A stretch of DNA of 53,940 nt from Nocardia pseudobrasiliensis NBRC 108224. Its GTDB lineage: Bacteria; Actinomycetota; Actinomycetes; Mycobacteriales; Mycobacteriaceae. The notes beneath the pieces are model-generated. The model worked only from the letters and a program-made list of their open reading frames with translations. It had not been told where the DNA came from and did not search any database. Location: positions 1-53,940 of the forward strand of contig NZ_BDBS01000067.1 of assembly GCF_001613105.1 (NCBI RefSeq), read 5' to 3'. The translations under genes were made by a program, and so were the position numbers. This document shows, piece by piece, positions 25,398 to 34,125 of this stretch (within the stretch, counting starts at the first letter, position 1; every line of letters begins with the position of its first letter).

Positions 25398-27643
25398 GCG
25401 CGGTGCTGGCCGCGTTTCGGGAGGCGTATGCGAATGCGCTTCGGTCACACCTGGATTCACCCGGCCAGAACACCCTCGCCGAGGGTTACGAACTGGGCCG
25501 GCGCGCGCTCGTCGAGGGTGTGAGCATTCTCGACCTGACCGAGCACCACTTCCGGCTGCTGGACCGCGAGGACATCCTCGATACCGAGGCGGCGCTGGAA
25601 TTCCTGTTGCAGACTCTGGCCGCGCTCGATGTGGCCACGCGCGGATTCCTCGACAGCACCCGCAGTTACGAATTGCAGCGGCTGCGCGCGGAGGATCTCG
25701 CCGATCGCGACGCCTTCCGCGCCGCACTGGTCGAATCGCTGCAGGACGGCTTCTTCGTCGCCGACGCGCGCGGCGCCATCACCGAGGTGAACTCCGCCTT
25801 CGGCGCGCTGACCGGCTATGGGCCGGACGGTGTTCCGTACAAACTGCCGCATCCGTGGGCGCTGCCAAAATCCGGACAGTATCCGGATCTGGGCACCGAG
25901 GCGGCCCGCTTCGTGCTCCCGATCCGTCACCGTGACGGGCGCCAGCTGTGGTTGGCGGTGAGCACCTCCTCGGTGGTCAAACCCGAGGACGAGGAACGGG
26001 TCTATGTCGGCACCATTCGCGACGTGACCTCCGAACACGACGCACAGGCCCGCGATCAGGCGGTCTCGCGGCTGGCGACCGCGGTCGGCGCGGCGACCAG
26101 TGTGGCCGAGGTGCTTTCGGTCGGACTCGAGGAGCTGCGCCGGGCGATCGGCGCGGAGACCGCCGTCGTCTCGGTCTGGCCCAATCGGCAGGGTCCGCCG
26201 GATCTGTATGTGTCCGGGCCGGTTTCGGGTTCGATGAACGGTTCGGGCCCCACCTCGGTCGAATCCGAGGCGGTCTCGCGGCAGGTGCTCGACGCGCGGG
26301 CGCGGGCGCTGCTGGATCGGGTGCGCACCCGGCCGGGTCGCGCGGTCTTCGCGATCCCGGAGGGCACGGCCAGTTCCGAGGGCCTGGTCGCGCCGCTGGG
26401 CGAGGCTGCCGATGCCGCGCTGTGGATGCGCTTCGCCACCCCGCGCGTCGTCAGCGCCGCGGATCGGGCGCTGTTCTCACTGCTGGTGGGACATCTGTCG
26501 CTGGCAGTGCAGCGCGCCCGCAACTTCGATCAGGCGCGCGCGACCTCGCTGACGCTGCAGCGGGCCATGCTCGGCCCGATCGAACTGCCGCCGGGCTTCT
26601 CGGTCCACTACGAACCCGCGCTGCCGCCGCTCGAGATCGGCGGTGACTGGTACGACGTGGTGCGCCTGCGCGACGGCCTGATCGGCGTCGTGGTCGGTGA
26701 CTGCGTCGGCCGTGGCCTGTCCGCGGCGGTGGTGATGGGCCAATTGCGTACGGCCGCACGGGCTCTGCTGCTGCGCGGCGCGGGCCCGGCCCAGCTGCTG
26801 GCCGAACTGGACACTGTCGCCGCGCGCATACCGGGCGCGATGTGCACGACCGTGTGCGCGGCGATCCTGGATCCCGCGCACGGGCTCGTGCGCTACTCCA
26901 GCGCCGGGCATATGCCGCCGGTGCTGGCCGAGCCCAACACCAAGGGGCAGTTGCTCGAGGGCGGCCGCGCGGTGCCGCTGGCCACCTTCGATCCGCCCAG
27001 CCGCCCCGAGGCGACCACCACCCTCGAGCCCGGCTCGACCCTGGTCCTGTTCACCGACGGCCTGGTCGAACAGCGCGGTATCGATATCGACACCCGATTC
27101 GACGAACTCGCCGACGAATTATCCGACGCCGCACCGTATCTGCCGCGCGAGGTGGCCGACGCGGTGCTGTCGCGACTGCGCCCGGCGGGTGGCTACGACG
27201 ACGATGTCGCGATGGTGGTGTACCGCCAGCCGCCGGGCGCGCTGCACGTGGACGTCCCGGCCGAACCGCAGCGCCTGGCCGGTATGCGCCGCGCGCTGAC
27301 GGCCTGGCTGACCACCGCGGCCGTCCCGCACGAACTCGCCGCCGATCTCGTCGCCGCGGCGAACGAGGCGTGCAGCAACAGCATCGAACACGCCTATCTG
27401 GACGGCTCGTCCGGGCGCGTCGAACTCACCGCCACCAGCACGATCGACCAGGTGGTCATCGACGTCTCCGACGCGGGCGTCTGGCGTCCGCAGCCCGAGG
27501 ATCCGGGCCATCGCGGCCGCGGCATCGCCATGATGCGCGCGCTCAGCGACGAACTCACCATCGATAACGTCGGGGTCGGCACCCGGGTGCGCATGGTCGC
27601 GCAGCTGCCCGCGGTATCGGTGACTCCGGCCGGACGGGTGTAA
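25394..27643 (+). CDS. RsbU/RsbW-like fusion: PAS-GAF-PP2C-ATPase
   Basis: This 749-residue protein carries a helical RsbU-N-like region (1-95), PAS (about 108-215), GAF (225-378), a PP2C/SpoIIE phosphatase (400-610) and an anti-sigma-type HATPase (620-735). The phosphatase has metal residues in GGDWYDV, GDCVGRG, LFTDGLVE and YDDDVAM. The ATPase has N-box EACSNSIEH, G1 DVSDAGVW and a G2-like HRGRGIAMM. It could both dephosphorylate a STAS antagonist and phosphorylate it or bind sigma, which are usually separate proteins. The GTG at 25394 overlaps the rsbX-like stop. RsbT is a likely activator of the N-terminal region. Confidence 0.9.
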   Translation: MSAVLAAFREAYANALRSHLDSPGQNTLAEGYELGRRALVEGVSILDLTEHHFRLLDREDILDTEAALEFLLQTLAALDVATRGFLDSTRSYELQRLRAEDLADRDAFRAALVESLQDGFFVADARGAITEVNSAFGALTGYGPDGVPYKLPHPWALPKSGQYPDLGTEAARFVLPIRHRDGRQLWLAVSTSSVVKPEDEERVYVGTIRDVTSEHDAQARDQAVSRLATAVGAATSVAEVLSVGLEELRRAIGAETAVVSVWPNRQGPPDLYVSGPVSGSMNGSGPTSVESEAVSRQVLDARARALLDRVRTRPGRAVFAIPEGTASSEGLVAPLGEAADAALWMRFATPRVVSAADRALFSLLVGHLSLAVQRARNFDQARATSLTLQRAMLGPIELPPGFSVHYEPALPPLEIGGDWYDVVRLRDGLIGVVVGDCVGRGLSAAVVMGQLRTAARALLLRGAGPAQLLAELDTVAARIPGAMCTTVCAAILDPAHGLVRYSSAGHMPPVLAEPNTKGQLLEGGRAVPLATFDPPSRPEATTTLEPGSTLVLFTDGLVEQRGIDIDTRFDELADELSDAAPYLPREVADAVLSRLRPAGGYDDDVAMVVYRQPPGALHVDVPAEPQRLAGMRRALTAWLTTAAVPHELAADLVAAANEACSNSIEHAYLDGSSGRVELTATSTIDQVVIDVSDAGVWRPQPEDPGHRGRGIAMMRALSDELTIDNVGVGTRVRMVAQLPAVSVTPAGRV

Positions 27644-27680
27644 ACCGCCCCGCGGGCCGGTCTGCCGCTACGCTCGCATC

Positions 27681-28481
27681 GTGCAGACTCCCGCCGACTG
27701 GTCGCCGGACGATATCGACCCGACGATTCCCAGCGCCGCGCGCATGTACGACTATGTCCTGGGCGGTTTCAACAACTTCCAGGTCGACCGCGAGCTGGCC
27801 GACTGGGTGGCCCGAACCATGCCCGAGGTGGCCCAGGGCGCGCGCGACAATCGGGCATTCCTGCGACGGCTGGTCGAATACCTGGTGATCGACGCGGGGA
27901 TCGACCAGTTCCTCGATCTGGGCTCGGGCATCCCGACCGCGGGCAATGTGCACGAGATCGCCCAGCGGCTGCGGCCCGGCGCCCGGGTGGCCTACGTCGA
28001 TATCGATCCGGTCGCGGTGAGCGTGAGCCGTCGCCTGCTCGCCGACAATCCGGACGTCACCGCCGTGCGCGGCGATCTCACCGACATCGAACCCATCCTC
28101 ACCGACCCCGAAGTCGTTGGCCTGCTGGACTTCTCGCGGCCGATGGCGGTCCTGCTGGTTTCGGTGCTGCATTTCGTCCCCGAGGCTGCCCAGCCGCACG
28201 AGGTGCTGGCCAAGGTGCGAAACGCGTTGGCGCCGGGCAGTTATCTGGCCATATCGCACTTTTCCGACAAACAACGCGACAATGCCGACCGCATCGCCGC
28301 CATGTCCGAACGCACGGCCAACAAATCCACGCCGCGTTCGCGCGCGCAGATCCAGGCCCTGTTCGAGGGTTTCGCATTCGTCGAACCCGGACTCGTCGAC
28401 GTCTGCGACTGGCGTCCCGACGATCCCGAAGACGCCGCAAGGGGTTCGGGGTGGTACGGCGGCGTCGGCGTGCTCGCATAA
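27681..28481 (+). CDS. PF04672-type SAM-dependent methyltransferase
   Basis: The 266-residue protein matches the actinobacterial SAM methyltransferase family (DUF574/SAV2177 type). It has a conserved N-terminal SAARMYDYVLGG, AQGARDNRAFLRRLV, motif I QFLDLGSGIPT (residues 76-86), and VAYVDIDPVAV. The substrate of the family is unknown. It sits 37 bases after the stressosome fusion gene and before a STAS antagonist, suggesting a link to that pathway. The GTG at 27681 follows a TACGCT -10-like element, so it may also be transcribed leaderless on its own. Confidence 0.9.
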   Translation: MQTPADWSPDDIDPTIPSAARMYDYVLGGFNNFQVDRELADWVARTMPEVAQGARDNRAFLRRLVEYLVIDAGIDQFLDLGSGIPTAGNVHEIAQRLRPGARVAYVDIDPVAVSVSRRLLADNPDVTAVRGDLTDIEPILTDPEVVGLLDFSRPMAVLLVSVLHFVPEAAQPHEVLAKVRNALAPGSYLAISHFSDKQRDNADRIAAMSERTANKSTPRSRAQIQALFEGFAFVEPGLVDVCDWRPDDPEDAARGSGWYGGVGVLA

Positions 28482-28552
28482 CGGTATGAAGTGATCGAAA
28501 ACACCGGATTCACCATCAATCCGGGCCACGATGCAGCGCGCGGCGCGGGTTC

Positions 28553-28945
28553 ATGGCAGATTGGTTCGATGTGACCAATACTTCCGGAGACGCGTATCCC
28601 CTCGCCGACACGATGACCACCTCGGTGGCGGTGCACGACGAAGCGACGGTGCTGACGGTGGCCGGTGAGGTCGACCTTGCGACTGCTCCCGCCTTGGAGA
28701 GCGCCATCGAGGCGACGCTGGGCGGCAAACCCGCCGCACTGATCATCGACCTGTCGCAGGTGACCTTCCTGGCTTCCGCGGGCATGGCCGCCCTCGTCGC
28801 CGCGCATCAGCGGGCCGGGACCCAGACCCGAATCGCGGTGGTCGCCGACGGCCCCGCCACCGGCCGTCAATTGAGGATGACCAACCTCGATCAGGTCTTC
28901 GCCCTGCATCCCACGCTCGACGAGGCCCTCGCCTCGCTGCGCTAG
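28553..28945 (+). CDS. STAS anti-sigma factor antagonist
   Basis: This 130-residue stand-alone STAS protein is RsbV/SpoIIAA-like. Its phosphoacceptor Ser75 lies in FLASAGMAAL, where classical antagonists have DSSG; the Asp and second Ser are Ala. It is the natural substrate for the phosphatase/kinase fusion upstream. Its TAG stop shares CTAG with the stop of the convergent F420 oxidoreductase gene. The ATG at 28553 has no strong SD. Confidence 0.88.
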   Translation: MADWFDVTNTSGDAYPLADTMTTSVAVHDEATVLTVAGEVDLATAPALESAIEATLGGKPAALIIDLSQVTFLASAGMAALVAAHQRAGTQTRIAVVADGPATGRQLRMTNLDQVFALHPTLDEALASLR

Positions 28946-29979
28946 ACCAATTCGCGCAACTGCTCGACCAGCTTGACCCGCTCGGCCGGGGTGGCGGCGA
29001 TCGGCAGCACGTTGAGGACCGTCACACCGGCCTCGCGGAACGCCGCCACCCGCTCGGCGACGAATCCGGCCGAACCGATCAGCGAGACATCGCGAACCAG
29101 CTCGTCGGGCACGACCTTGGCGGCCTCCTCCTTCTTGCCCGCCAGATACAGCTCCTGAATGCGATCGGCCTCGGCGCCGTAGCCGTATTTGGTGGCCAGG
29201 GCGTGGTAGAAGTTCTTGCCCTTGGCGCCCATACCGCCGATGTAGAGCGCCAGATGCGGTTTCACGAATTCGCGCAGCGGCTCGACATCCTCACCGATGG
29301 CCAGCGTCGGGGAGGCGTACACCTCGAGCTCGCCCAGGGCCGGATCGCGCTTGGCCTTACCCGCGGCCAGCGCCTCGCCCCAGACGTCGTTCGCCTTCTC
29401 CGGCAGATAGAAGATCGGCTGCCAACCCTCGGCGATCTCGGCGGCCAGCTCCACATTCTTCGGTCCCAGCGCCGCCAGCAGCACCGGAATACGTTCGCGC
29501 ACCGGATGATTGATGAGCTTGAGCGGTTTGCCCAGGCCCGTGCCCCGATCGGCGGGCAGCGGCAGTGTGTAGTGCTTGCCCTGGTATTCGAGACGCTCGC
29601 GCCGCCACACCTTGCGGCAGATCTCGACCACCTCGCGGGTGCGCCCGATCGGCGCGTCGTAGGCCACCCCGTGGAAGCCCTCGATCACCTGCGGCCCGGA
29701 CGCGCCCAACCCCAGGATGTAGCGGCCGTCGGAGACGTAGTCCAACCCCGCCGCGGTCATCGCCGTGAGCGTGGGCGTGCGGGTGTAGAGCTGCAGAATG
29801 CCCGACGCCAGCTCGACTCGCTCGGTCACCGCGGCCAGATAGCCCAGAGCGCTCACCGCGTCGAACGAATAGGCCTCGGGCACGAAAACGATGTCCACCC
29901 CGGCCCGCTCCAAATCGGCGACCTCAGAAGCCACCTCTTTGAACCCACCCGCATAGTTGATGCCCAATCCGATACGCAT
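28942..29979 (-). CDS. LLM-class F420-dependent oxidoreductase (TIGR03559-like)
   Basis: The 345-residue TIM-barrel protein starts MRIGLGINYAGGFKEVASEV and has DIVFVPEAYSFDAVS, TRTPTLTAMTAAGLDYVS and RYILGLGASGPQVIEGFHG. This pattern is typical of mycobacterial/nocardial F420-dependent luciferase-like oxidoreductases. The substrate is unknown. The convergent STAS gene shares the CTAG stop overlap. Divergent from the FchA-like gene, with a hairpin between them. Confidence 0.88.
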   Translation of the reverse strand: MRIGLGINYAGGFKEVASEVADLERAGVDIVFVPEAYSFDAVSALGYLAAVTERVELASGILQLYTRTPTLTAMTAAGLDYVSDGRYILGLGASGPQVIEGFHGVAYDAPIGRTREVVEICRKVWRRERLEYQGKHYTLPLPADRGTGLGKPLKLINHPVRERIPVLLAALGPKNVELAAEIAEGWQPIFYLPEKANDVWGEALAAGKAKRDPALGELEVYASPTLAIGEDVEPLREFVKPHLALYIGGMGAKGKNFYHALATKYGYGAEADRIQELYLAGKKEEAAKVVPDELVRDVSLIGSAGFVAERVAAFREAGVTVLNVLPIAATPAERVKLVEQLRELV

Positions 29980-30071
29980 GTATCGAACCTAACTCACCCT
30001 CTCAGATCCGTGGGTGTTCGGTGGCCCCGGCTGAACATCGAGTTCCTCCTCATTTGCGGCGATTCACGCAC

Positions 30072-30102
30072 GTGTTCGCGGCCGTCTCAGGGCCGCGAAC
30101 AC
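30072..30102. repeat. Perfect 12-bp hairpin in divergent intergenic region
   Basis: GTGTTCGCGGCC (30072-30083) and GGCCGCGAACAC (30091-30102) pair perfectly around GTCTCAG. It is followed by CGGAGCGAAGCGGAGG, a GC-rich motif of the kind dispersed in actinobacterial intergenic DNA. As both flanking genes start here, it is not an ordinary terminator. It may be a dispersed palindromic repeat or a leader structure. Confidence 0.5.
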
Positions 30103-30187
30103 CCGCCGGAGCGAAGCGGAGGCCGAAGACACAGTACGGTTGTCGGCGAACGGTATTTCGATCATCGCCCCGGGAGGCCCCACCCCA

Positions 30188-30820
30188 ATGTCCGCGGACA
30201 CCTTCGGAACCTCGACGATCGGCCGGTATCTCGACGATCTCGCCGCCAAGATTCCGGCTCCCGGCGGCGGCGCGGTCGCGGCGCTGCACGCGGCGCAGGG
30301 CGCGGCGCTGGTCGCGATGGTCGCCCGCTACACCACCCGCGCCAAGGATGCCGACAATCGGCCCGTGATCGACCGCATCATCGCCGCCGCCGACGTCGCC
30401 CGGGAGCGTTCGCTTGCCCTGGCCGATGCCGACGCCGCCGCGTTCACCGCCGTCGGCGCGGCCTACAAGCTGCCCAAGGACAGCGATACCGAGCGGGCCG
30501 CGCGCGAGCAGGCCATCGCCGAGGCGCTGCTGCAGGCCGCCCGCGTCCCGGCGGCCGTGGTCGCCGAGGCCGACGAAATCCTTTCCCTCGCGGCGGATCT
30601 GCTGCCCATCGGCAATCCGAATGTGGTCACCGACATCGGCGCGGCCGCCGATGCCGCGCGTTCGGCCGCCGCGAGCTCACAACTCAATATCGCGATCAAC
30701 GTGGCCTCGCTCAGCGATCATCACGGCGCGGAGTTCGCGCCGGTGCTGAAGCGGATCGAGGAGATCCTCGCTCGCGCCGACGCACTGCACGACGACGTGG
30801 TCGCCGCGATCACCCGCTGA
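30188..30820 (+). CDS. FchA-like methenyl-THF cyclohydrolase (FTCD_C fold)
   Basis: This 210-residue all-helical protein belongs to the FTCD_C/FchA family. It has IPAPGGGAVAAL (residues 22-33), GAALVAMV, DADAAAFTAVGAAYKLPKD and GNPNVVTDIG. The LPK-TDxExAAR-like segment and N-V-TD-G block resemble the methenyltetrahydrofolate cyclohydrolase FchA more than the formimino-THF cyclodeaminase half. It would interconvert methenyl-THF and 10-formyl-THF. ATG at 30188 follows GGGAGG. A FolD lacking the cyclohydrolase lysine is encoded 2.2 kb away. Confidence 0.85.
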   Translation: MSADTFGTSTIGRYLDDLAAKIPAPGGGAVAALHAAQGAALVAMVARYTTRAKDADNRPVIDRIIAAADVARERSLALADADAAAFTAVGAAYKLPKDSDTERAAREQAIAEALLQAARVPAAVVAEADEILSLAADLLPIGNPNVVTDIGAAADAARSAAASSQLNIAINVASLSDHHGAEFAPVLKRIEEILARADALHDDVVAAITR

Positions 30821-32051
30821 GCCGGGCGTCGTAGCGGCGCAACCAGTCCAGCACCGCCTCGCGTCCCACCTGGGCGCCGAGATTGAGCACACCGTCGTAG
30901 CCGTGGTCGTAGAACGGCAGTTGCAGATAGCGATTCGCGATGCCCGCGGCGGTGAGCTTGTCGGCGAAAGCCTTAGTGCGCGTGGCGAATACGAGGTGAT
31001 CGGCCTTGCCCTGCAGCAGCAGCGTGGGCGGGGAGTTCGGGCCGATCTGAGGCGCGGAGTCGGTATAGGCGTAGCGCTCGGGGAACTCCGAGGCGGGGCC
31101 GCCGAGATATTCGCGGCCGACCCGCTGCCCCTCGGCGGTATCGCCTTCCGAGCCGGTCAGATCCACGGCCGGATAGTCGGCCATCACCGCGCGCACCCGC
31201 GGTAGTTCCGCGGCGGTACCGCAGCTGGGCCGCAGCGTGCCATTGGCGATCTTGTACGCCACATTGATCGCGAGATTGCCGCCCGCCGAATCACCGAAGG
31301 TGGCCAACCGGCTCAGATCCCAGTTGTACTCCTGCGCGTGCGCCGCGACCCAGGTCAGCGCGCAGCCCACATCGGCGTCCTCGGTATTCCAGCGCGGCTG
31401 GGCGGCGCTGGAGAGCCGATAGTCGACATCGACGAAGGCATACCCCTGAGCGGCGAGCCAGCTGTTGTAGGGCGTGGGCCCGCGCGTGCCGGAGACGAAG
31501 CCGCCGCCGTGAATGCGCACCACCACCGGCACCGGGCCCGAAACATGTTCGGGCAGATACAGATCGGCGCGCTGCTGCGCACCGTCGAGGGTGGCGTAGG
31601 TGACGGTCTTGTCCGGACCGTGTCCGTCCACGATCATCGGCAGCGGCGGACCGAACAGAATCCAGCGCCCGGTCTCCCGATGCGCCGCCAGCGCCAGCCC
31701 GGTCGAGGTGATCAGGGTGAGCACAAGACCGAGCGCGGTCACCGCGCCGACGGTCACCGACGCGCGAGTTCGCCTGCCGCGCACTACGATCAGCGCCAGC
31801 GCCACCGCGACGAGCGCCAGGACCAGCGTCCACGAACCCCATACATCGCGCAGCCAGTCGAAGGCCATGATGAGCGACTGCAGCAGATGTACGCGCAGCA
31901 GCGGTTCGGTCCACGACACCGGCGTCACCGCGAAGATCTGCGCGAGCACCAGCGCCACGCCCAGCAGCGCCGCCACCGTCAGCAGCAGCGTCCGCCCGGG
32001 CGACCAGCGCGCCGGTTTCGACGGCGTCTCGGATTCGGTCGGAACGGTCAC
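30810..32051 (-). CDS. Membrane-anchored alpha/beta hydrolase (esterase, HSL type)
   Basis: This 413-residue protein has three N-terminal transmembrane helices (about 22-44, 70-90 and 96-118), then an alpha/beta-hydrolase domain. It has the oxyanion motif HGGGF, nucleophile elbow GDSAGGN, an acid in LQGKADHLVF and His in DHGYDG. It is likely a carboxylesterase/lipase facing the outside. The GTG at 32051 follows GGAGG. The 3' end overlaps the FchA-like gene by 11 bases, convergently. Confidence 0.85.
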   Translation of the reverse strand: MTVPTESETPSKPARWSPGRTLLLTVAALLGVALVLAQIFAVTPVSWTEPLLRVHLLQSLIMAFDWLRDVWGSWTLVLALVAVALALIVVRGRRTRASVTVGAVTALGLVLTLITSTGLALAAHRETGRWILFGPPLPMIVDGHGPDKTVTYATLDGAQQRADLYLPEHVSGPVPVVVRIHGGGFVSGTRGPTPYNSWLAAQGYAFVDVDYRLSSAAQPRWNTEDADVGCALTWVAAHAQEYNWDLSRLATFGDSAGGNLAINVAYKIANGTLRPSCGTAAELPRVRAVMADYPAVDLTGSEGDTAEGQRVGREYLGGPASEFPERYAYTDSAPQIGPNSPPTLLLQGKADHLVFATRTKAFADKLTAAGIANRYLQLPFYDHGYDGVLNLGAQVGREAVLDWLRRYDARLSG

Positions 32052-32320
32052 ACTCGGCCTCCATCGCTTCACCCATCCACAACCCCGCGCTCCGATGCTA
32101 CGGGCGCGACCGCCCGGACCTGCGGTGAGTTCACCCACCGATGTCCGCAAAGTCCGATTGACCGGCCGCCGAACGGGTACGGCGATAGCACATACGTTGT
32201 CGCTATAACCGGCGCGACATGCGACGTTTTGGTCACGAAGCCGCCACTGTACGGACGGCGGCGTGATCATGAACCGAGAATGTAAATCTGAAAATCTCAC
32301 CACTCGAAGGGGTGGAAGCC

Positions 32321-33064
32321 ATGCGGAACATGATTCGGCATGTGTTCCTGGCGCTCGTGATCGCGGCACTGGCCGCCCTCACGACCGGCACAGCAGCGGC
32401 GGCGACCGTCTCGCCGCAAGTCAACTATCCGGTGGAAGCCATTTCCCCGGCAGACGGCTCCCTGGTCGGCATCGCGTATCCGGTGACGATCCGATTCGCC
32501 TCCTCCGTCCCCGACCGGGCCCGCGCGGAACGCTCGGTGAACGTGAGCGTGCCCGGCGGGTCCTTCACCTGGAACGGCGATCGCGAACTGCGATGGCATC
32601 CGGACGGGTACCTACCCGCGAATGCCAGGCTGACGATCACCGCCGGCGATGCCCGCTCGGACTTCCGGACCGACGCCGGGACCACCGCCGAGGCCGATAT
32701 GTCGGCGCACACCTTCACGGTGTTCATCCCCGGCGCGCCGCCGCGGGTGATCCCCGCGTCGATGGGTAAGCCCGGGCGCGAGACGCCGGTCGGCACCTTC
32801 CCCGTCATGGAGAAGGATCGCTCGATCATCTTCGATTCGCGCACGATCGGCATCCCGCTCAGCTCGCCCGAAGGCTATTACCTCCAGGGCGAATTCGCCG
32901 AACGCCTGACCACGGGCGGTGTCTTCGTCCATTCGGCGCCCTGGTCGGTGGACGATCAGGGCTACCGCAATGTCAGCCACGGCTGTATCAATCTTCCGCC
33001 ACAGGAGGCGGAGTGGTACTTCGATGTCGTGCGCGTCGGCGATCCGGTGACCACCCACTGGTGA
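32321..33064 (+). CDS. Secreted L,D-transpeptidase (YkuD)
   Basis: The 247-residue protein has a signal peptide (1-28), an Ig-like domain with ISPADGSLVGIAYPVTIRF, and a YkuD catalytic domain. Its active-site motif is HSAPWSV followed by SHGCINL (His220, Cys222). It should form 3-3 cross-links in peptidoglycan. It is shorter than LdtMt2-type enzymes and has one Ig-like domain. ATG at 32321 is chosen; a GTG nine bases earlier is possible. Confidence 0.9.
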   Translation: MRNMIRHVFLALVIAALAALTTGTAAAATVSPQVNYPVEAISPADGSLVGIAYPVTIRFASSVPDRARAERSVNVSVPGGSFTWNGDRELRWHPDGYLPANARLTITAGDARSDFRTDAGTTAEADMSAHTFTVFIPGAPPRVIPASMGKPGRETPVGTFPVMEKDRSIIFDSRTIGIPLSSPEGYYLQGEFAERLTTGGVFVHSAPWSVDDQGYRNVSHGCINLPPQEAEWYFDVVRVGDPVTTHW

Positions 33065-33065
33065 G

Positions 33066-33917
33066 TCAGGCGCGGGCCGCCTCGGCGGCCCGCACCACGT
33101 GGCGCATCAGCAGCGCGGTCGTGACGGGTCCGATCCCCCCGGGAACCGGGCTCAGCGCGGCCGCGCGGCCCTGCACCGAGGGCGCGTCGACATCGCCGAC
33201 GATGCTGCCGTCGGGGCCCTCGTTGGTTCCCACATCCAGCACAACCGCACCCTCGCGCACGTGCGCGCCGGTGATCAGGCCCGCGCGCCCGGCCGCGGCG
33301 ACCACGATATCGGCGGCCGAGGTGACCGCGGGCAGGTCGGCGGTGCGCGAATGACACACCGTCACCGTGGCGTTCTCGGCCAGCAGCAGCTGCGCCAGCG
33401 GCTTGCCGACCACATTGGACCGGCCCACCACCGCGACATGCCTTCCGGCCAGCGGGATTTCGTGGAACTTCGCCAGCTCCACCACGGCCTCCGAGGTCGC
33501 GGGCGGGAAGCCGGGCAGACCCGAGGCCAGCAGACCGAGCGAATGCGGGCTCACGCCGTCGACATCCTTGGCCGCGACGATGGCCGTGCTGACCTCGGCG
33601 AGCCCCACACCCTTCGGCAGCGGCGTCTGCAGCATGACTCCGTCGACGGCCGGATCCTTCGACAGCCGGTCCAATTCGGCGCGGATCGCGTCGGCGCTGG
33701 CGGTGGCGCCCAGATCGACCGTGTCGCAGGCGATGCCGAGGCGTTCGGCGGCGCGCTGCAGCGACTTCACATACCACCCGCTGGCCGGATCGTCATTGGC
33801 GACCACGAGCACCAACCGGGGCGCGGCGCCGTTTTCGGTGAGCGCGGCGGCGCGAGTCCTGGTGTCGGCGTTGAGGTCGGCGGCGAGCTGTTTGCCGGTC
33901 AGCGAAGTCGTGTCCAC
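33066..33917 (-). CDS. folD: FolD-like methylene-THF dehydrogenase lacking the catalytic Lys
   Basis: This 283-residue protein aligns with FolD throughout: SGWYVKSLQRA (Tyr49), LQTPLP (Gln97), KDVDGVSPHSLG (Asp120), the NADP site VVGRSNVVGKP and PVPGGIGPVTTALL. The catalytic lysine (Lys54 of E. coli, Lys56 of human) is Leu53. In the human enzyme, loss of this Lys removes cyclohydrolase but not dehydrogenase activity. I therefore predict a monofunctional dehydrogenase. The GTG start at 33917 gives a normal FolD N-terminus. Convergent with the L,D-transpeptidase gene. Confidence 0.88.
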   Translation of the reverse strand: MDTTSLTGKQLAADLNADTRTRAAALTENGAAPRLVLVVANDDPASGWYVKSLQRAAERLGIACDTVDLGATASADAIRAELDRLSKDPAVDGVMLQTPLPKGVGLAEVSTAIVAAKDVDGVSPHSLGLLASGLPGFPPATSEAVVELAKFHEIPLAGRHVAVVGRSNVVGKPLAQLLLAENATVTVCHSRTADLPAVTSAADIVVAAAGRAGLITGAHVREGAVVLDVGTNEGPDGSIVGDVDAPSVQGRAAALSPVPGGIGPVTTALLMRHVVRAAEAARA

Positions 33918-33928
33918 AATGTCACACC

Positions 33929-33996
33929 CTATCGGGCGCGATATAACGGCTGATCGTCGGCGCGGATAACTCGCTACCTGTCCGCTATCGGGCGCG
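33929..33996. repeat. Direct repeat CTATCGGGCGCG (two copies)
   Basis: The 12-mer occurs at 33929-33940 and 33985-33996, in the divergent region between folD-like and ydcF-like genes. It may be a pair of regulator sites, but such GC-rich 12-mers can recur by chance. Confidence 0.3.
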
Positions 33997-34125
33997 TGCC
34001 CGAATTGGCCAGCACGAAATCCTGGGTCGACACACCTGCGGGCCTTATCGTGGTCTTGATCGTCCTCGAGCCAATTACCAGCAACACGTGCGGAACCCGG
34101 TTACCGGGGAAAGGTGTCGACTGCT

